A DNA stretch of 64,000 nt, taken from the NCBI GenBank assembly GCA_003116995.1, contig BDSL01000029.1:62001-126000 (forward strand). Reading direction: 5' to 3'. Every line of letters begins with the position of its first letter. The first letter of the stretch is position 1. A model generated the notes under the pieces. It ran no database searches, had not been told where the DNA came from, and was given only the letters and a program-made list of their open reading frames with translations. The position numbers and the translations under genes were made by a program. This document shows, piece after piece, positions 35,939 to 47,442 of this stretch. Source of the DNA: Yamagishiella unicocca. Lineage: Eukaryota; Chlorophyta; Chlorophyceae; Chlamydomonadales; Volvocaceae.

Positions 35939-36580
35939 ATGCAGACGTCAGAGCAACGGCAACAACTGCCAAAATTACTTTCTCTCCTCCAACGACCGGG
36001 CAACGTGGCGCAGCGCCTGGGCGTCGTCACGTCATTGGCCGTCTCGTACCGCGACCTGTCCGTGGCGCTCTCCGCGCTTCATATGCGCGAGCACGGCCTG
36101 GACCCCCGCGTCGATGACGTTGGCGACTACAACGCCAAGCAGAGCCTCACAGCAGCGGCGGCCGGGCGCAACGAGGATGCGGCTGGAGCCGCTAAAGCAG
36201 CAGCACCAGGCGCCTCCCTCCCGAAGCGCGGCACGTACCTGCCGCTGAAGGACGTGACGGCTCAGCCTGACAACCTCCACGTTGACGGCAAATCGCTGGC
36301 GCCAGAGGAGCCGCAGTACCTGGCGCAGCACATGGACAAGATCAGCTGCTGGGCTGCCTTGCAGCCCAGCCACATCGAGATGAGCCAGCAGCTGATGACC
36401 GGCATCAAGCTCTTCCCGCCAGTTGAGGCGTCCTACCCGACCTACGTGGACTTCGACGCCGCGCTGCGGAAGCTGTCGCACCATAAAAGCCGCAAGCGGC
36501 TCCGCCTGCAGGGCCGGCAGCTGCGGAAACAGGACAAGTACCAGCTCAAGACCTGGGACCACTACTCGGGCGAGGCATAG
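35939..36580 (+). CDS. Uncharacterised 213-residue protein, apparently single-exon
   Basis: An open frame of 213 residues with strong algal codon bias (C/G at third positions) and no in-frame interruption. A stop lies a few codons upstream in frame, so the first ATG, in context TGCGCCATGC, is either the start or the end of an intron (GCCATGCAG/ACG is also an acceptor-like site). Residues 1-50 are helical (LPKLLSLLQRPGNVAQRLGV; LSVALSALHMREHGLD). There is an Ala-rich insertion around 70-90, then conserved-looking text (KRGTYLPLKDVTAQPDNLHV; YPTYVDFDAALRKLSHHKS) and a very basic tail (SRKRLRLQGRQLRKQDKYQL) ending HYSGEA. I cannot name the family. The basic C-terminus suggests nucleic-acid binding or a nuclear/nucleolar protein. 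Confidence 0.7.
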   Translation: MQTSEQRQQLPKLLSLLQRPGNVAQRLGVVTSLAVSYRDLSVALSALHMREHGLDPRVDDVGDYNAKQSLTAAAAGRNEDAAGAAKAAAPGASLPKRGTYLPLKDVTAQPDNLHVDGKSLAPEEPQYLAQHMDKISCWAALQPSHIEMSQQLMTGIKLFPPVEASYPTYVDFDAALRKLSHHKSRKRLRLQGRQLRKQDKYQLKTWDHYSGEA

Positions 36581-36835
36581 AAGAACCAGTGCCTAAATCG
36601 GGCAATGAAGTGCGGACGCGGCGGTCGCGTTTGGGGCGAGGGGGAGCAGTGCTTCGTAGCCGTGTGCTGGGTTAACTGAGGATCAGACAGTGCGCCACGG
36701 CGCTGGTTGGCGGCGGCTGAGAGGAGAGGCTGATGCCAACTAGGGGGGGGGAGGGCTGGCTGAAACCTCGTTGGTTGTGCACCCGTCTGTACCCACCTGA
36801 CGTTCTGTGTCATCATACGTGGTGTTGATGGCAAA

Positions 36836-36840
36836 TGTAA
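36836..36840 (+). terminator. TGTAA polyadenylation signal for the gene at 35939-36580
   Basis: TGTAA, the usual poly(A) signal of Chlamydomonas nuclear genes, 256 bp after the stop codon in an AT-rich stretch. It faces the signal of the convergent gene 50 bp away. Confidence 0.55.
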
Positions 36841-36889
36841 ATGTCTACTTGATTATATATGCGTATCGTACTGATCTCGGTTATCTTCA

Positions 36890-36894
36890 TTACA
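36890..36894 (-). terminator. TGTAA polyadenylation signal for the FAD oxidoreductase
   Basis: TTACA on the plus strand is TGTAA on the minus strand, 217 bp beyond the stop at 37111. A second one lies near 36977 and could be used instead. Confidence 0.45.
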
Positions 36895-37110
36895 CTGTCC
36901 CCATGCACTTTAAGGTATGAAGGCAAGCCTTGCGAGGGAAATGTTGCACGGCATGTTCGGAGGCGTCTACTCCGGCGTTGTTACAGCGGAAAATATCAAG
37001 GCAGCGCGATGACGCGTACTGCCAGTACGGTGCTCGTCCAGTGCCCCTGTTTTTCAAGCCTAGCCCGTACCATTGCCAGCACCGCAGCAGCGGGGCAGCC
37101 CGGCAAAGGG

Positions 37111-40100
37111 TCAGCGGCTCGGACCCACGTTGGGGTCTTGTCCCCGCCTGCGCTCCTCCAGCTCCCTATCGACCTCGTCCCGCGCGTCAGCGCCCAGCAT
37201 GGGTGCCCCGCGCGCAATTGCATCCGCGCGCTCCAGTGCCTCTGGATCGTCACTTCCCGCCGGCCGGAACGCCTCCCCACTCTGCCACCGCTCGAGGTCG
37301 TTCCACGAGTCCAGCCCTTCCACTCGCGCGCACGCCGCCATGGAGCTCCTCGCCAGGTCCACGTGCTCCGGGTCCGCCTCCTGCGCCCGCGCCGCACCGC
37401 ACAGCAGGTCCACCGCCATCTTAGCCAGTAGCGGCGACAGCTGGTAGCCATCGGACAGCACCCGGCGGCCGCCAAGAAACTGGCCAGCTGGTGCGGGAGC
37501 AGCTTCTGCCGGTGCCCCTGCCCCCGACGAATTGCCGCCTCTGGCAGACCCCTGCTCTGCGGCTGATTGCGCATGCTCCTGCGCCATCCCTTGCCTGTCG
37601 GCCGTGTCATCGCCGCCGCCACGGCCGCTGCCATCGCTAGCCTTGGAAGCCTCCGATACGGCGGGTTCCGCCGCAAAGGAGCCGCTGGTGGTTGTGGCGA
37701 ACAGCATCCGCCCGGCCTCCAGGCCCGGCACGAAACCGACCACGGGCCAGCCATCTGATGATGTCGCGTGAAGCGCCACATCGCCCCACTGCTCGCCCCA
37801 TTGCTCCGACTGCATGGCCGCCTGCTGGCGGTCCGGTGGAAGCAGCAGCGGACCCACACCGCGCAGCAATTGTCCTGACAGCCGATGCGCCGCCGCCAGG
37901 CCCGACCTGTGTGAAGACCGAGAGTCAGTGGAAGAGTGCTGCATGAACGGCTGTCAAGGCCCTCTACAGGTCGTCCTTTTACCGCCGGCCCGTGCTTCCG
38001 ATTAACAATGCACTGCCACCGCTTTCAATTGCACATACAGTGGCAGTACATCGCAGGGCACGACACTCCCGTGGGTTGAGGAGGCACAGGTGCAGCTGCT
38101 CCTCGGACTGATTCCCATGGCGTTACTTGACGCCTCCTCACATGACACCCAAACTTTGCATGCCCGCATCCTTCCTACTAGGAAGAAGTCAGGCACCTTA
38201 CAGGACGTCAACCCAGCAGTCCGACGGCTGGCGAATTTCTCACTCCGCATTGTTGTTATCGCGACGCGTTCACCAATTGGACAACCGTCCGATCCAGGGT
38301 GCCCTGCCCGTCCTGTCAATTCGTCGCCGAATGGCACACCCGTCATGAACCTAACACACCCATGACCCGTCCGCGCACCTGTCCGGAGCACCATGCCGCC
38401 AGCCCCACGGGTCGGTGATGGCGCCCGCTGCAGCCCCTGCAGGCGGCAGGAGGCCGAGCGCCAGCTTGAATGCGACGTCGCTGCTGCCATCGTTCGCCAA
38501 CCGTGCTGGGAAGCCCGTGACGATTTGGAGGTCCTGGCTGGGGTCGCTTCCTCCCATCAGTCCCGCCGCGGGCACTCCAATGGAGCGCCACAGCGGCAGC
38601 CCGGTGAGGTCCGAGGTCGCAGCGCAGCGGGCGTAGCAGCTCTGCGCCACCTGCTCGGGGTTGCAGGAGGTCGGGCCAGCGGGCGTTCAACAATATGCGT
38701 GGCTATGTAGTCGACTTCCCCTGAGCGGGCCTGGACATGGGCGCCGCACGACTGCGGCCCAGCGACCGACGTCCGCACGCTGGTGTCCCTTCATCCCCCG
38801 GGGCCACGACCAGCCATGTACACGCAGCACACACCCCGCTTCCCTACGCCTGACCGTTGTCCGGTGTTTTCATTTCTCATGGAGCCTCGCGGCTTAGCGT
38901 TGAACACCAGCCGCACGCAGCTGCACCCTCGCCGTGTCCTCACGCAACCAGGCCGCCCGTCGTGTTCACGCCGCGCCACGCCGCACTCCACCACCACCAC
39001 CCCGCTGCGGCATCCGTGTCCGCACCTGCAGCGCTGCGTCCGCGCCGAACATGCGCAGCACGTGATGAGGCCAGCCCTCCGGCGCCACCAGCACTTGCTC
39101 CACCTCGAACAGGGACACGGCGCTGGGCAGCAGGGAGCCGCTGGCTCGCAGCACGAAGTGGCTCCCAGCGTCGCGCCATCCTGAGGTGGCCGGTGTGAGG
39201 TGGCCGGTGTGAGGTGGTCGGTGGGGCGCATACAGGTACGAGTTACGACGTGCGAGCTGCTGGACGGCAGCCCCGTGCAGATGATTGCAGCTCTTTGCGT
39301 GTACGGCGCAAGTACGGCGCAACTACAACCCACAGAAATACGACATTTTCACGTCTCAACAAGACCGTAGCTTCAAACGGGCGCGAGCTTGGCTGGACTG
39401 GCGTCGCAGATGTGAGGCAGCTGCTCCCCGCTTACCCACCTCGCAGAATCAAGCGGTCCCGCACCAGCACACCCTGCCGCTCGCACATGTTGAGCAACAC
39501 GCTGTGGATCGCTGCGCTGTGGAGCACCCCGCCCTCAGGCTGCGGCGGCGAAAGGCGGCGGGGAAGTGATCAGGCCCAGATCGCTTGATGTTGAAATACA
39601 ACGCAGTCCTCAAGTCATAGCACACGGCACTCGTCCACTGCCGTACCTGCAACAGACCCGACACGCCGGCCGGCAGCCGCATAGCAGGAAACAAGGCTCC
39701 CAGCTCCTCGGCGCGTAGGGAGCCCAGACGAACACCCGCAGCCTGGTGGCGGTGGAGGTGTATCGGGTCGTGGGTCCGGGGCAAACCAGCGAAGGAGCGG
39801 GTTGCGACAGAGCGCGGCGGCGGGGTAAGCCCCCACACGGCAAAGTGGTAATGGGGCAGGCAACAAGCGCTCACGCAACTGCGCCTTTCTGCAAATACGG
39901 TACCCTTAGGTGTCAGCATATCACCGGTTAACCGGCACTTGGCTTCACAACGTGTCCGGACAGCCAGACCCAGCCCAGCCCGGCGGAGTAGTGCCTGCTA
40001 AGAAATCCCAGCTGGCCTATTGCATATGCAAACGCAAATACGTCCTACTCGTGCTATTACTTCCGCTCCGCGCTGTTTCGCCCCGCGCTCTCGGCCTCCG

Positions 40101-42447
40101 CTCCCACCTTACACGCCTCCTGCATGCGGCTTAACATCTCCCCTGCCGGCCCGGCCCCTCGAACCACAGCCAGGTCCAGGGAGCGGCACTCCTTCAGCAG
40201 CTGAGCCCCACGGCCGGTGCCACTGGCCTGCGCCTGCAGGCCCCGCCAGTACGCCGCGGCCTCGGAGGCGAGGCTGGTTGACCGGGTGAACACGGGGAGG
40301 CACAAGAACAGGATGAGCACACAGGGCCGCATGATGGGGCGGACGTGGACTCACTTGAGCCATGCCAAGGAGAAGAGGGGCAAACTGGGAACGCGAGTTT
40401 CACCGGTTGCTGGCTGCGAGGCTCGCAGCGGCCCCCCTTGTGCCTCCACACACGCACACACACACACACACACACCGTGCAAAGCCCGTCCCACGGATTT
40501 CCTCTCATATTCCCCGCGAAGCCGCGCCGCGGTCCAGCCGCAAATCAACCCTCCAGAAAACGTTACTGCAACCCCTGTGTCTTCGACTCCGCCTTCCCCA
40601 CCCAACCCCAGCGCACACGCCCAACCGCCATTCGCACCGTGTCTCCCCCCCCCCACAGCCCCCACCAACCCCACCCGGCTCCTCCGGCCACCGTACCCCG
40701 GCCCCGTACACCGCCTGGTACTGAAACTGCAGCCGCGCGGTGCCGGGGTAAGGGTGCTGTGGGGTTCCGTCCCGCACGGATCGCGTACTGCCACCCCCGT
40801 CCTTCGCCGATCCTTCTCGTTCGCCATGCTGCCTGAAGTTCTTCGTTGCTCTGACCCCTTTTGTCATCCCCTAGCGCCGCCATAGCCGTTTCAAGGGGCA
40901 CTAGTCCTGGTTTCGGTGCCGCTCCAGAGGCGCGAATATGGAGCGCGGCGGTTAGCGTGAATCATCTCGCGAATACTACGTAACGGGCTTCGTCGTACAT
41001 GATCGGGTATCCTACGGCTGTCAGTGGTAGCTGGCTCAGAAGAGAAGCCGAAAGATAGGGTGTGCACTTGGGCTATGCCGCCTTAGCACGCCAAAGAGGT
41101 CACCTCTGGCATTCCGGGATGCGCTCAATGTATCCTCTCTCATGAGGTGCCCAGTTACATACGTGTAACAGCAGTGCCGAGCATCTGTCGCACCGCATGT
41201 AAGAGTGCAGCTATTGGCCGCGCTTCAGCCGGGAGTCAGATGGACCTTGGTCAGCACCATAAAGCGGTAGCGACTTGCGGCGCTCAACCTGTTTGCCACT
41301 GCGTCTACAACCTGGTCAGCTGTAGCCTGAGCGCTTTGGACAGCGTAGGCGTCAGATCTGGAGTCGGCCAGTCACTGCCAACCAGGAAAGCCCAAACTGC
41401 AGCACGGCCGGGATTCCCTTCCCCCCCATTCCGTTTCCATCCGCTCGTACTGACACCCGCCAGTGCCAACTATATGCGATGACCGCAATCACTGCCCGCT
41501 CTGGGTTCTGGCCAGGTGGGTTCAGCGGCTGGGTTGGGAGGGGCTTCTCATAACTGCCTGCCTATACGTTTGCGTTCACGTCTGCGGGCATGCGGGTGCT
41601 CTCTGTGTGCTCTCGCATTTTCCGGTCTTACACGGCGGCGCGGCGCGGCGCGGCTTCAGTTTCCTGCCTCGGGCGCTGGCTGGCCAAGCCGGTAGTTTAC
41701 TTCATCACCAGGGGAATGATCTATATACAGGCTCGGGCGGGTCCGGGCTTCTACAAGTCTTGCTCTAGCATGTCCAGCCACCACACCAAGTTCTCCACCA
41801 TGCACCCCAAAACACGCTATCAAACTGTGTCACTAGAGAAACCGGATTTCCTTGTAGTTCGGAACTCGACCTCTGGCTTTGGATACCTAAATCAAGTTCT
41901 TCAGCGAGCAATTCCGAACGAGTGTGCCAAACGTTTCCTAGCCGTTTTTCTTTTCCCTCAAGTGCCAACCTGTGGGTTTTCTCTCACACTCCCCCACCCA
42001 GGGTCCTTATGCCAACCCCCTCCCATGGCACGTACCTGACCATGGCCCCTTCGGGGTGCGTCAGGTGCAGCGGGTGGTACACCTCCGACGGGGGCCGGGG
42101 GGCCGTGAGGCCGAGGTCGGGAATGAGCACCACCTGGCGATCGCGGGGCACATCGCGGGGCGAGAACGGCCGAGTTGTGGGCAGGATAGGTCCGACCAGC
42201 AGCTCGGCAGCACTGCGGCTCCCAATGGCAGGTCGCTTGGCGAGCCAAATGCAGGAACACAAGCCATGTCTTAGACACCGGTACCAGCATAGAGCTGCAC
42301 ACGCACCTTCTTGCCACGCCGGACTAACGAGTACGCCGCTGCCAGGGCCACGCCGCTGCTGCCCAGGACAGCGACGTCAGCCACCCGCCGCTCAACTGTG
42401 CTGGTTGCGGCGGCGGTTGCCTTCGGGCCTGCGCTCATAAGCGCCAT
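37111..42447 (-). CDS. FAD-dependent oxidoreductase, sarcosine/pipecolate oxidase-like
   Basis: Probably oxidises a secondary amine or amino acid; the substrate is unknown. Eight exons (42447-42307, 42133-42036, 40273-40108, 39742-39647, 39539-39440, 39180-39026, 38650-38379, 37906-37111) agree in phase at every junction and give 607 residues. The Rossmann FAD-binding segment is VADVAVLGSSGVALAAAYSL (residues 22-41) followed by VVLIPDLGL; GSSGVA replaces the usual GxGxxG. Mid-domain features resemble the DAO/SOX family: EAAAYWRGLQAQASG, LGALFPAMRLPAGVSGLL, EGGVLHSAAIHSVLLN, HVLRMFGADAALQ, GLPLWRSIGVPAAGL. The C-terminal part has GWPVVGFVPGLEAGRMLFAT and DGYQLSPLLAKMAVDLL, the FAD-capping region, split by a Ser/Gly/Ala-rich insertion. 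It ends PSR, not a standard PTS1. Intron 2 (42035-40274) contains the left boundary of the tandem array. An upstream Met at 42621 would add 58 residues. Divergent from CDC123. Confidence 0.8.
40447..40475 (+). repeat. CA dinucleotide microsatellite
   Basis: (CA)n with one G interruption, in intron 2 of the FAD oxidoreductase. CA/GT repeats are common in Chlamydomonas nuclear introns. Confidence 0.9.
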
Positions 42448-42967
42448 GGCACGCTGCTGTGAGGCCACCGATGACGGCGATGTATTCAGGTGCCCATGCG
42501 GTGCATCCGCATTCCGAACGATCCATCCAACGCGTACGCACGGCAGTGACCGAATGCTGGAGCGCATCGATTGCCGCGCACACGCTGTTCCGGCGTCGCT
42601 ACGTGCGTGCGAGTAAACCATCGCCCAGCGCGCGGAAAACGCTGTGACTCAAACGTCACTGCTCTAATCGATAGCAGCGGAGCGGGATGTAGCTGCTTGT
42701 TGCCTGCTTTGTGTCGACTGTGGCGTTGGGCCCTCGACGACGGCTCACTCGTCGTAACAAACAAAACTAGGGAATTGTCGCATATATATTTGATCGTAGT
42801 ATATTGCGTATATGGTATGAGCGCTAGCGTAAGAACGATTCGACAGCCGTCGCACAGCCGGTTTTTCTTCCGTCTTCGCGGTTCTTCTAAAATAGTGCGA
42901 GGGTTTTCAAGCCAGCGGGATTCACTTCTGACATATAAACAATTATTATAATAACAACTTTGATGCC
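42448..42967. promoter_or_regulatory. Putative bidirectional promoter, FAD oxidoreductase / CDC123 (unit 1)
   Basis: 520 bp between the two divergent start codons. The half near CDC123 is AT-rich, with ATATATATT at about 42782-42790 and a second TATAT stretch near 42800-42813, about 180 bp before the CDC123 start. These are TATA-like at best. Identical copies occur at 52157-52676 and 61867-62386. Confidence 0.45.
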
Positions 42968-45900
42968 ATGCCTTCAATAACAGTAGCAGCGGCTTCCGAC
43001 AAACACCCGCTCGTCGCAAGCCAGCTGCCTTCATGGTACCCGCACCACGAACAGCATGCACTTAAGAGCCTCGTTATACCCCTTCCTCCGGAGTTCTTAC
43101 AATATCTGCAGGAGGATGGAATATTTCTACCAGCTGACTCGGCGGCGGTACGTGGCCATGCGCACGCAAGCCTGCTGTATACACTTCTCCCACAACCCGA
43201 CTGCATCACATACGTGTTACTTCGAGGATTAAACAGCGCACGATGTTTGGTCCACCCTTCCCGCCCCACCCTTCGCAACCCGCCAGGTGCCCCAGCTCGA
43301 TCGGATTGACGCGGCGCTGCTAGCGGAGGGTGACTACCGCCGGGATGACTGGGACCACCATGTGGCGGCGGCTGCCGGCGTGGGAGCACTGGCAGCGGCA
43401 GTGGCAGTCCCGCATCCCAGCCCGAGTGGGCCCCTGCACGCTGGCGGGGACGGTCTGCTCAGTGGGAGCCCCCAGAGCTCGGGCCACGGTGCGACCGCGG
43501 CGGGTGCCGTCGAGGACGTAGACGGCACTGGCGGCGATGGCGGGGGTGGGGACAACGACGGCAGCAGCAGCAGCGGCATCGACGAGGGCGGTGCGCACAT
43601 GAGCAGCGGCGGCAGCGGCAGCGGCAGCGGAGCTCCGGACGGGGTGCTGGACTGGACAGTTCGCTTCCCCGAGCTGCGAGCCGCCGTGGACGCCGCCATT
43701 TCCTCACTGGGCGGCCGCGTGGTGCCCAAGATGAACTGGTCCTGCCCCAGCGATGCGCTGTGGGTGAGCGCAACCGGCTCGCTGGCTTGCCGCAACGCCG
43801 ACCAGGTGCGGTCGGGGGGATCTGGACTTTTGGAGGGCCGGGGCTCTTCCGTTGTTGGGGTTGCGGAGGGAGCGGCGGATAGCGAGGAAATGTTGCGGGT
43901 GGTGGCAGGGTGCAGGAGGTCTTGGAAAGGGAGGGGCCGCGGCCGGACAAATACCCCAGCACCGCAGCAAGCCGACGCTTGGTAGGTGGGAGGGAGAAGT
44001 GCTGGTGGGGGTCCAGACGAATTCATTGGGACGGAAGGGCGTCGGGGCGGACGGATGCCAACTGGCCGTGAGGCAGCTTGGAGCCGCGGCGGTCGGCGCT
44101 ATGCGAGCCGCCTATCTCCCCCTACGAGCACTCGATCTCCGGCCAGCGAGTGGTGGGCAAGTTTAGTTGACTCATCGGCGGCAGCATTAAAGCGGCGTGG
44201 CGGGTAGCCTGTGCCATCCCACGGCATTTTCATCACATCACCGCATCAACGTCTGCCTGGTAATGTCGTTTCGTATTCGGTTTGCTCAGCTCGCATCCGC
44301 ATTGCCCCGCATCAGGTTTTCCTGCTGCTCAAGTGCTCCGACCGAATAGCGCACGATGTGACGCTACTGGCGGCAGCCACGGCGGCGGCGTCCGCAGCGC
44401 AGGAGGCGGAGGAGGACGAGGAGCGCCGCCGCGAGGAGGCCGCCGGCGACGCCCCGGCGGCGGCTGGGGACGCGCCTGAGGGATCTGGCGGTGCGAGCAC
44501 AGCTGCAGCAGACTCCGAGAGCGGTGACAGCCGGAGCGCCTGCTCCCACAAACGTGACCAGGACACTTCAGATACCTGGGTGGGCGCCGCAGGCGACTGT
44601 GGCGGACTCGCAGCCCGGAGCGCGGCTGGGCCGCCGGGGCCTGCAGCTTCGGGTTGCCGCGAGGAGACAACACCGGGGCACATGGCTGCTGGTGAGGCCA
44701 CCTCTCCGAGCCGGCATCATCGCAATGAGCACCCGCGGAGAGACGGCGCAGCAAGGGCGGGAGAAGGCCGCGCCGGAGGCGGTAGCGATGCAGGCCCCGG
44801 CCCCGGGTCGTGCCGCCAGCGCGGCGCCCTGGAGCCCGTGCTGGTGCTGAAAAAGTGGTACAACCTGCGGCCAGAGCGGGAGTTCAGGTGGGAGGCGCGC
44901 GCGTCGATGTTGTTGGGGGCACCTCGGTCCACACGCAGGCAGTCGTTTGCCGTGAGGGTCTCCCTGTGCCTCCAGGCCCCTTGCCGGCTTTATTCGCGAA
45001 TAAGTTCCACCCCGGACCCTTCCCGCGTCTTGGCCTCCGGACCCGAAGGTGCTTTGTCCGCGAGGGCCGGCTGGTGGCGGCCAGCCAGCGCGACGTGAGC
45101 CAGGCCTTCCCTGCGCTGACATCCGATGTGGTGGCTGAGGTCCGGAGGCGGCTGTGGCGGTTCTGGCAGGACAAGATGCTGGGGGGCGGCCTGCCGCTGC
45201 GGGACTGTGAGTCGGCCGTGTGAAGGGCGCTTTGGGAACCTGTCATGGTGTGGGTTCCCTGTCATTAGTGCTGTCTACTCGTTCGGAACGCCCGTCCAGC
45301 AGTCCTCATCGCCGGACGCCCCGCCAGCTGCAGCGATAAAGGCAACCGGGCAAGCGTTGTTGGCCAGGCCCAGGTACCAGGGCGCGGCTGCGGCCTCTTT
45401 CTTCCCTTCTTCTCTCTCACCACCTTTCCTTTTCCCACCGGCGCCCGCAGTTGCCTTCGACGTATACGTGCCCGCCGACAGCCCCGCGGCGGTGCGGCTG
45501 GTGGACGTGAACCCGCTGATGGACACTACCTCCTCGCTGCTGTTCGAGTGGACGGAGCTGGGCTTCGGGCCGGGCGCGGTGCCGCCGGCGGACGTCTTGC
45601 TGCAGCAGCTGCAGGCGGGTGGGCGGGACGACGGACGGCTGCAACAACAGGGCGGGGACCAAGCTGGCGGGGTGGAGCAGGTCGGCGTGGACGAGTCCTG
45701 GATGGATGACGTCACCGGACCCGCCACTCTGCCGCTACCGACTACCGCGGAGGAGCTGCAGGTGGGCGTGCTTGTGGTTGCTGCGTACGGCTGGAATGTC
45801 ACGTGTTGGCGCTTTCTTCCTTTCGCCGACCACGTACCACCATGATGACCGCCTCACGGGTTCTCATCCGCGCCCGGGCTGCAAGGCATACTCGAGCCGA

Positions 45901-46864
45901 CGACACCAAGACTGCCAGGACAGCCAACGTTGCCGCCTGAGCCCAAATCAAAAATAGCACAGCTTAGGCCGTGTGCCCATCAACCCTTGCTGCAGCGCAA
46001 GCACGCCACCTCACAGCCAGGCGCGCCGCCTCACCGCCTCACTTGCATGTACACCACCCGACATAAGTACACGTGCATTCGGTTCTGTAAACACCCGTAT
46101 ATGCCCTTCGTAGTTTCGGTGCTGTCACGACACATTATGTACGGTTCGCATCCTAGTGACCCGTACTCATTGAGGCCTGGGATGCACCTGATGTCAACCC
46201 CTCCCCCCCCGATGAGTCAGTTTTCGCGGCAGTCAACCCAAGTCCAGTAGCATGCGCGCGCGTCCAGGCGTCCAAAGACTGTGCACCAGCTACACTTCCC
46301 ATGTCGAGTAACCGGTTCTTTTCTGTATTCCCCCCGCTGAACTGCGGTCCCGGCCCCAACACTGCACGGCAGGTCCGCATCGTGGAGTCGGCAGGCGGCG
46401 GTGCGGGGGCATCGGCGGCAGGAGGTGACGGCGGGGGCGGCCTTGCGGGGATGATGGGACCCATGCTGCTGGGCTCCCGCGCTGCGCTGGCTATGCCGTA
46501 CGACATGTTGGGCATTGCGGACTCCGTCGACAAGATGGTCGAAATGATGCAGCGGCAGCGAGAGCACGGGCTGGGATTAGCGATCTCAGAGGAAGCAGAG
46601 TCCGACGACTCGGGTGACAGCCGTTATAATAACGAACAAGACGACGGAAGCGATGTGGAGCTGCAGCTGGGGGCGCCAGCTGAGGGAGCTTATGGCACTG
46701 CCGTGTCCAGAGGAGGCGGCGATGGGCCAACTGCGCACGAGCTGGCGGTGTTGTTTGGCGGGGCAGCGGTGGGGCACGGTCCCGGCGGCCAAGAGGACGA
46801 GGATGCGCAGGCGGCTGGGACAGTGGCGGAGATGATGGCCATCATGGGGGGTGGAGAGGTGTAG
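42968..46864 (+). CDS. CDC123: CDC123 (D123 family), eIF2 assembly factor, copy 1
   Basis: CDC123 is a cytosolic ATP-grasp-fold protein that promotes assembly of translation factor eIF2 by binding eIF2-gamma; it is essential in yeast. Six exons in consistent phase (42968-43147, 43287-43805, 44316-44887, 45049-45206, 45451-45761, 46373-46864) give 743 residues, about twice the usual 330-400. Family signatures: SWYP (residues 22-25), VIPLPPEFLQYLQEDGIFLP, the block VVPKMNWSCPSDALWVS, VFLLLKCSDRIAHDV, LVLKKWYNLRPEREFRCFVR, RLVAASQRDVSQAFPAL and VDVNPLMDTTSSLLFEWTEL, with the expected Asp/Asn metal ligands. The extra length comes from Ala/Gly/Glu/Asp-rich insertions in exons 2 and 3 and an acidic, Met-rich C-terminal exon. 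Nothing is broken. A TGTAA lies at 47173. Confidence 0.93.
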
Positions 46865-46980
46865 GGGGGTGGGGTTGGAGAGGAGGTGTAGAGGGGGCTG
46901 GAGAGGAGGTGCAAGGGGGGTGGAGAGGAGTTGGAGAGGCCGGCGGAGAGGTGTAGCGGGGGCCGGCGGAGAGGAGGTTT
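46862..46980 (+). repeat. G-rich degenerate minisatellite in the CDC123 3' UTR (unit 1)
   Basis: Repeats of a GGAGAGGAGGTG-like word with G-runs of 5-6, starting at the stop codon. The only length difference between units 1 and 2 that I found is here: G5 at 46893-46897 versus G6 at 56602-56607. Confidence 0.8.
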
Positions 46981-47172
46981 CCCGCGTGGAGGGAGCCAGC
47001 GCCACGGTGCGGCTGCGTCCCGGGTAGGGACATCTCCTGGGAAGAGCCCCTGCTCGCACACGTACCCCTACCCTAGGGGGCGGCTGCTCGCTCACCCTGG
47101 GCCCGCTCTGCTAGGCACCCCTCGCGCTCCCCGCTGCCCAGCTCCGGACTGGGCTCTGGGGCTGTCGCGACC

Positions 47173-47177
47173 TGTAA
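47173..47177 (+). terminator. TGTAA polyadenylation signal of CDC123 copy 1
   Basis: TGTAA 309 bp beyond the stop codon, in the 578-bp convergent space before the helicase stop at 47443. The same motif is at 56883-56887 in unit 2. Confidence 0.5.
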
Positions 47178-47442
47178 CTCGCAGTGCTTCCGCATACAGG
47201 CTAGTGGGCACAGGCCATCCACAGCTGTCGCGCTGTTGCAGCAGCGGGTCAGCGCCAGGCGGGGCGATATGACACCTGACGCCAACACACCGCACCGCGC
47301 TAGGCAGGAAGGAGCCTAGCTTGCGTTCCGTACGGCAGCCAGCACCTCAATTGCCCAGCTCCGGCCCCCAAGCAGCCTGACCCCGCCTCCCCCGCGACGT
47401 CCCCTTGCCCGACGACCAGCTGCTCATCCAGCGTCCGCTGCA

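Noticed and set aside
43334..44026. Long minus-strand Pro/Ser-rich frames opposite CDC123 exon 2, repeated in each unit
   Set aside because: They are antisense shadows of GC-rich, Ala/Gly/Asp-coding sequence. The plus strand has splice sites in phase and recognisable D123 motifs.
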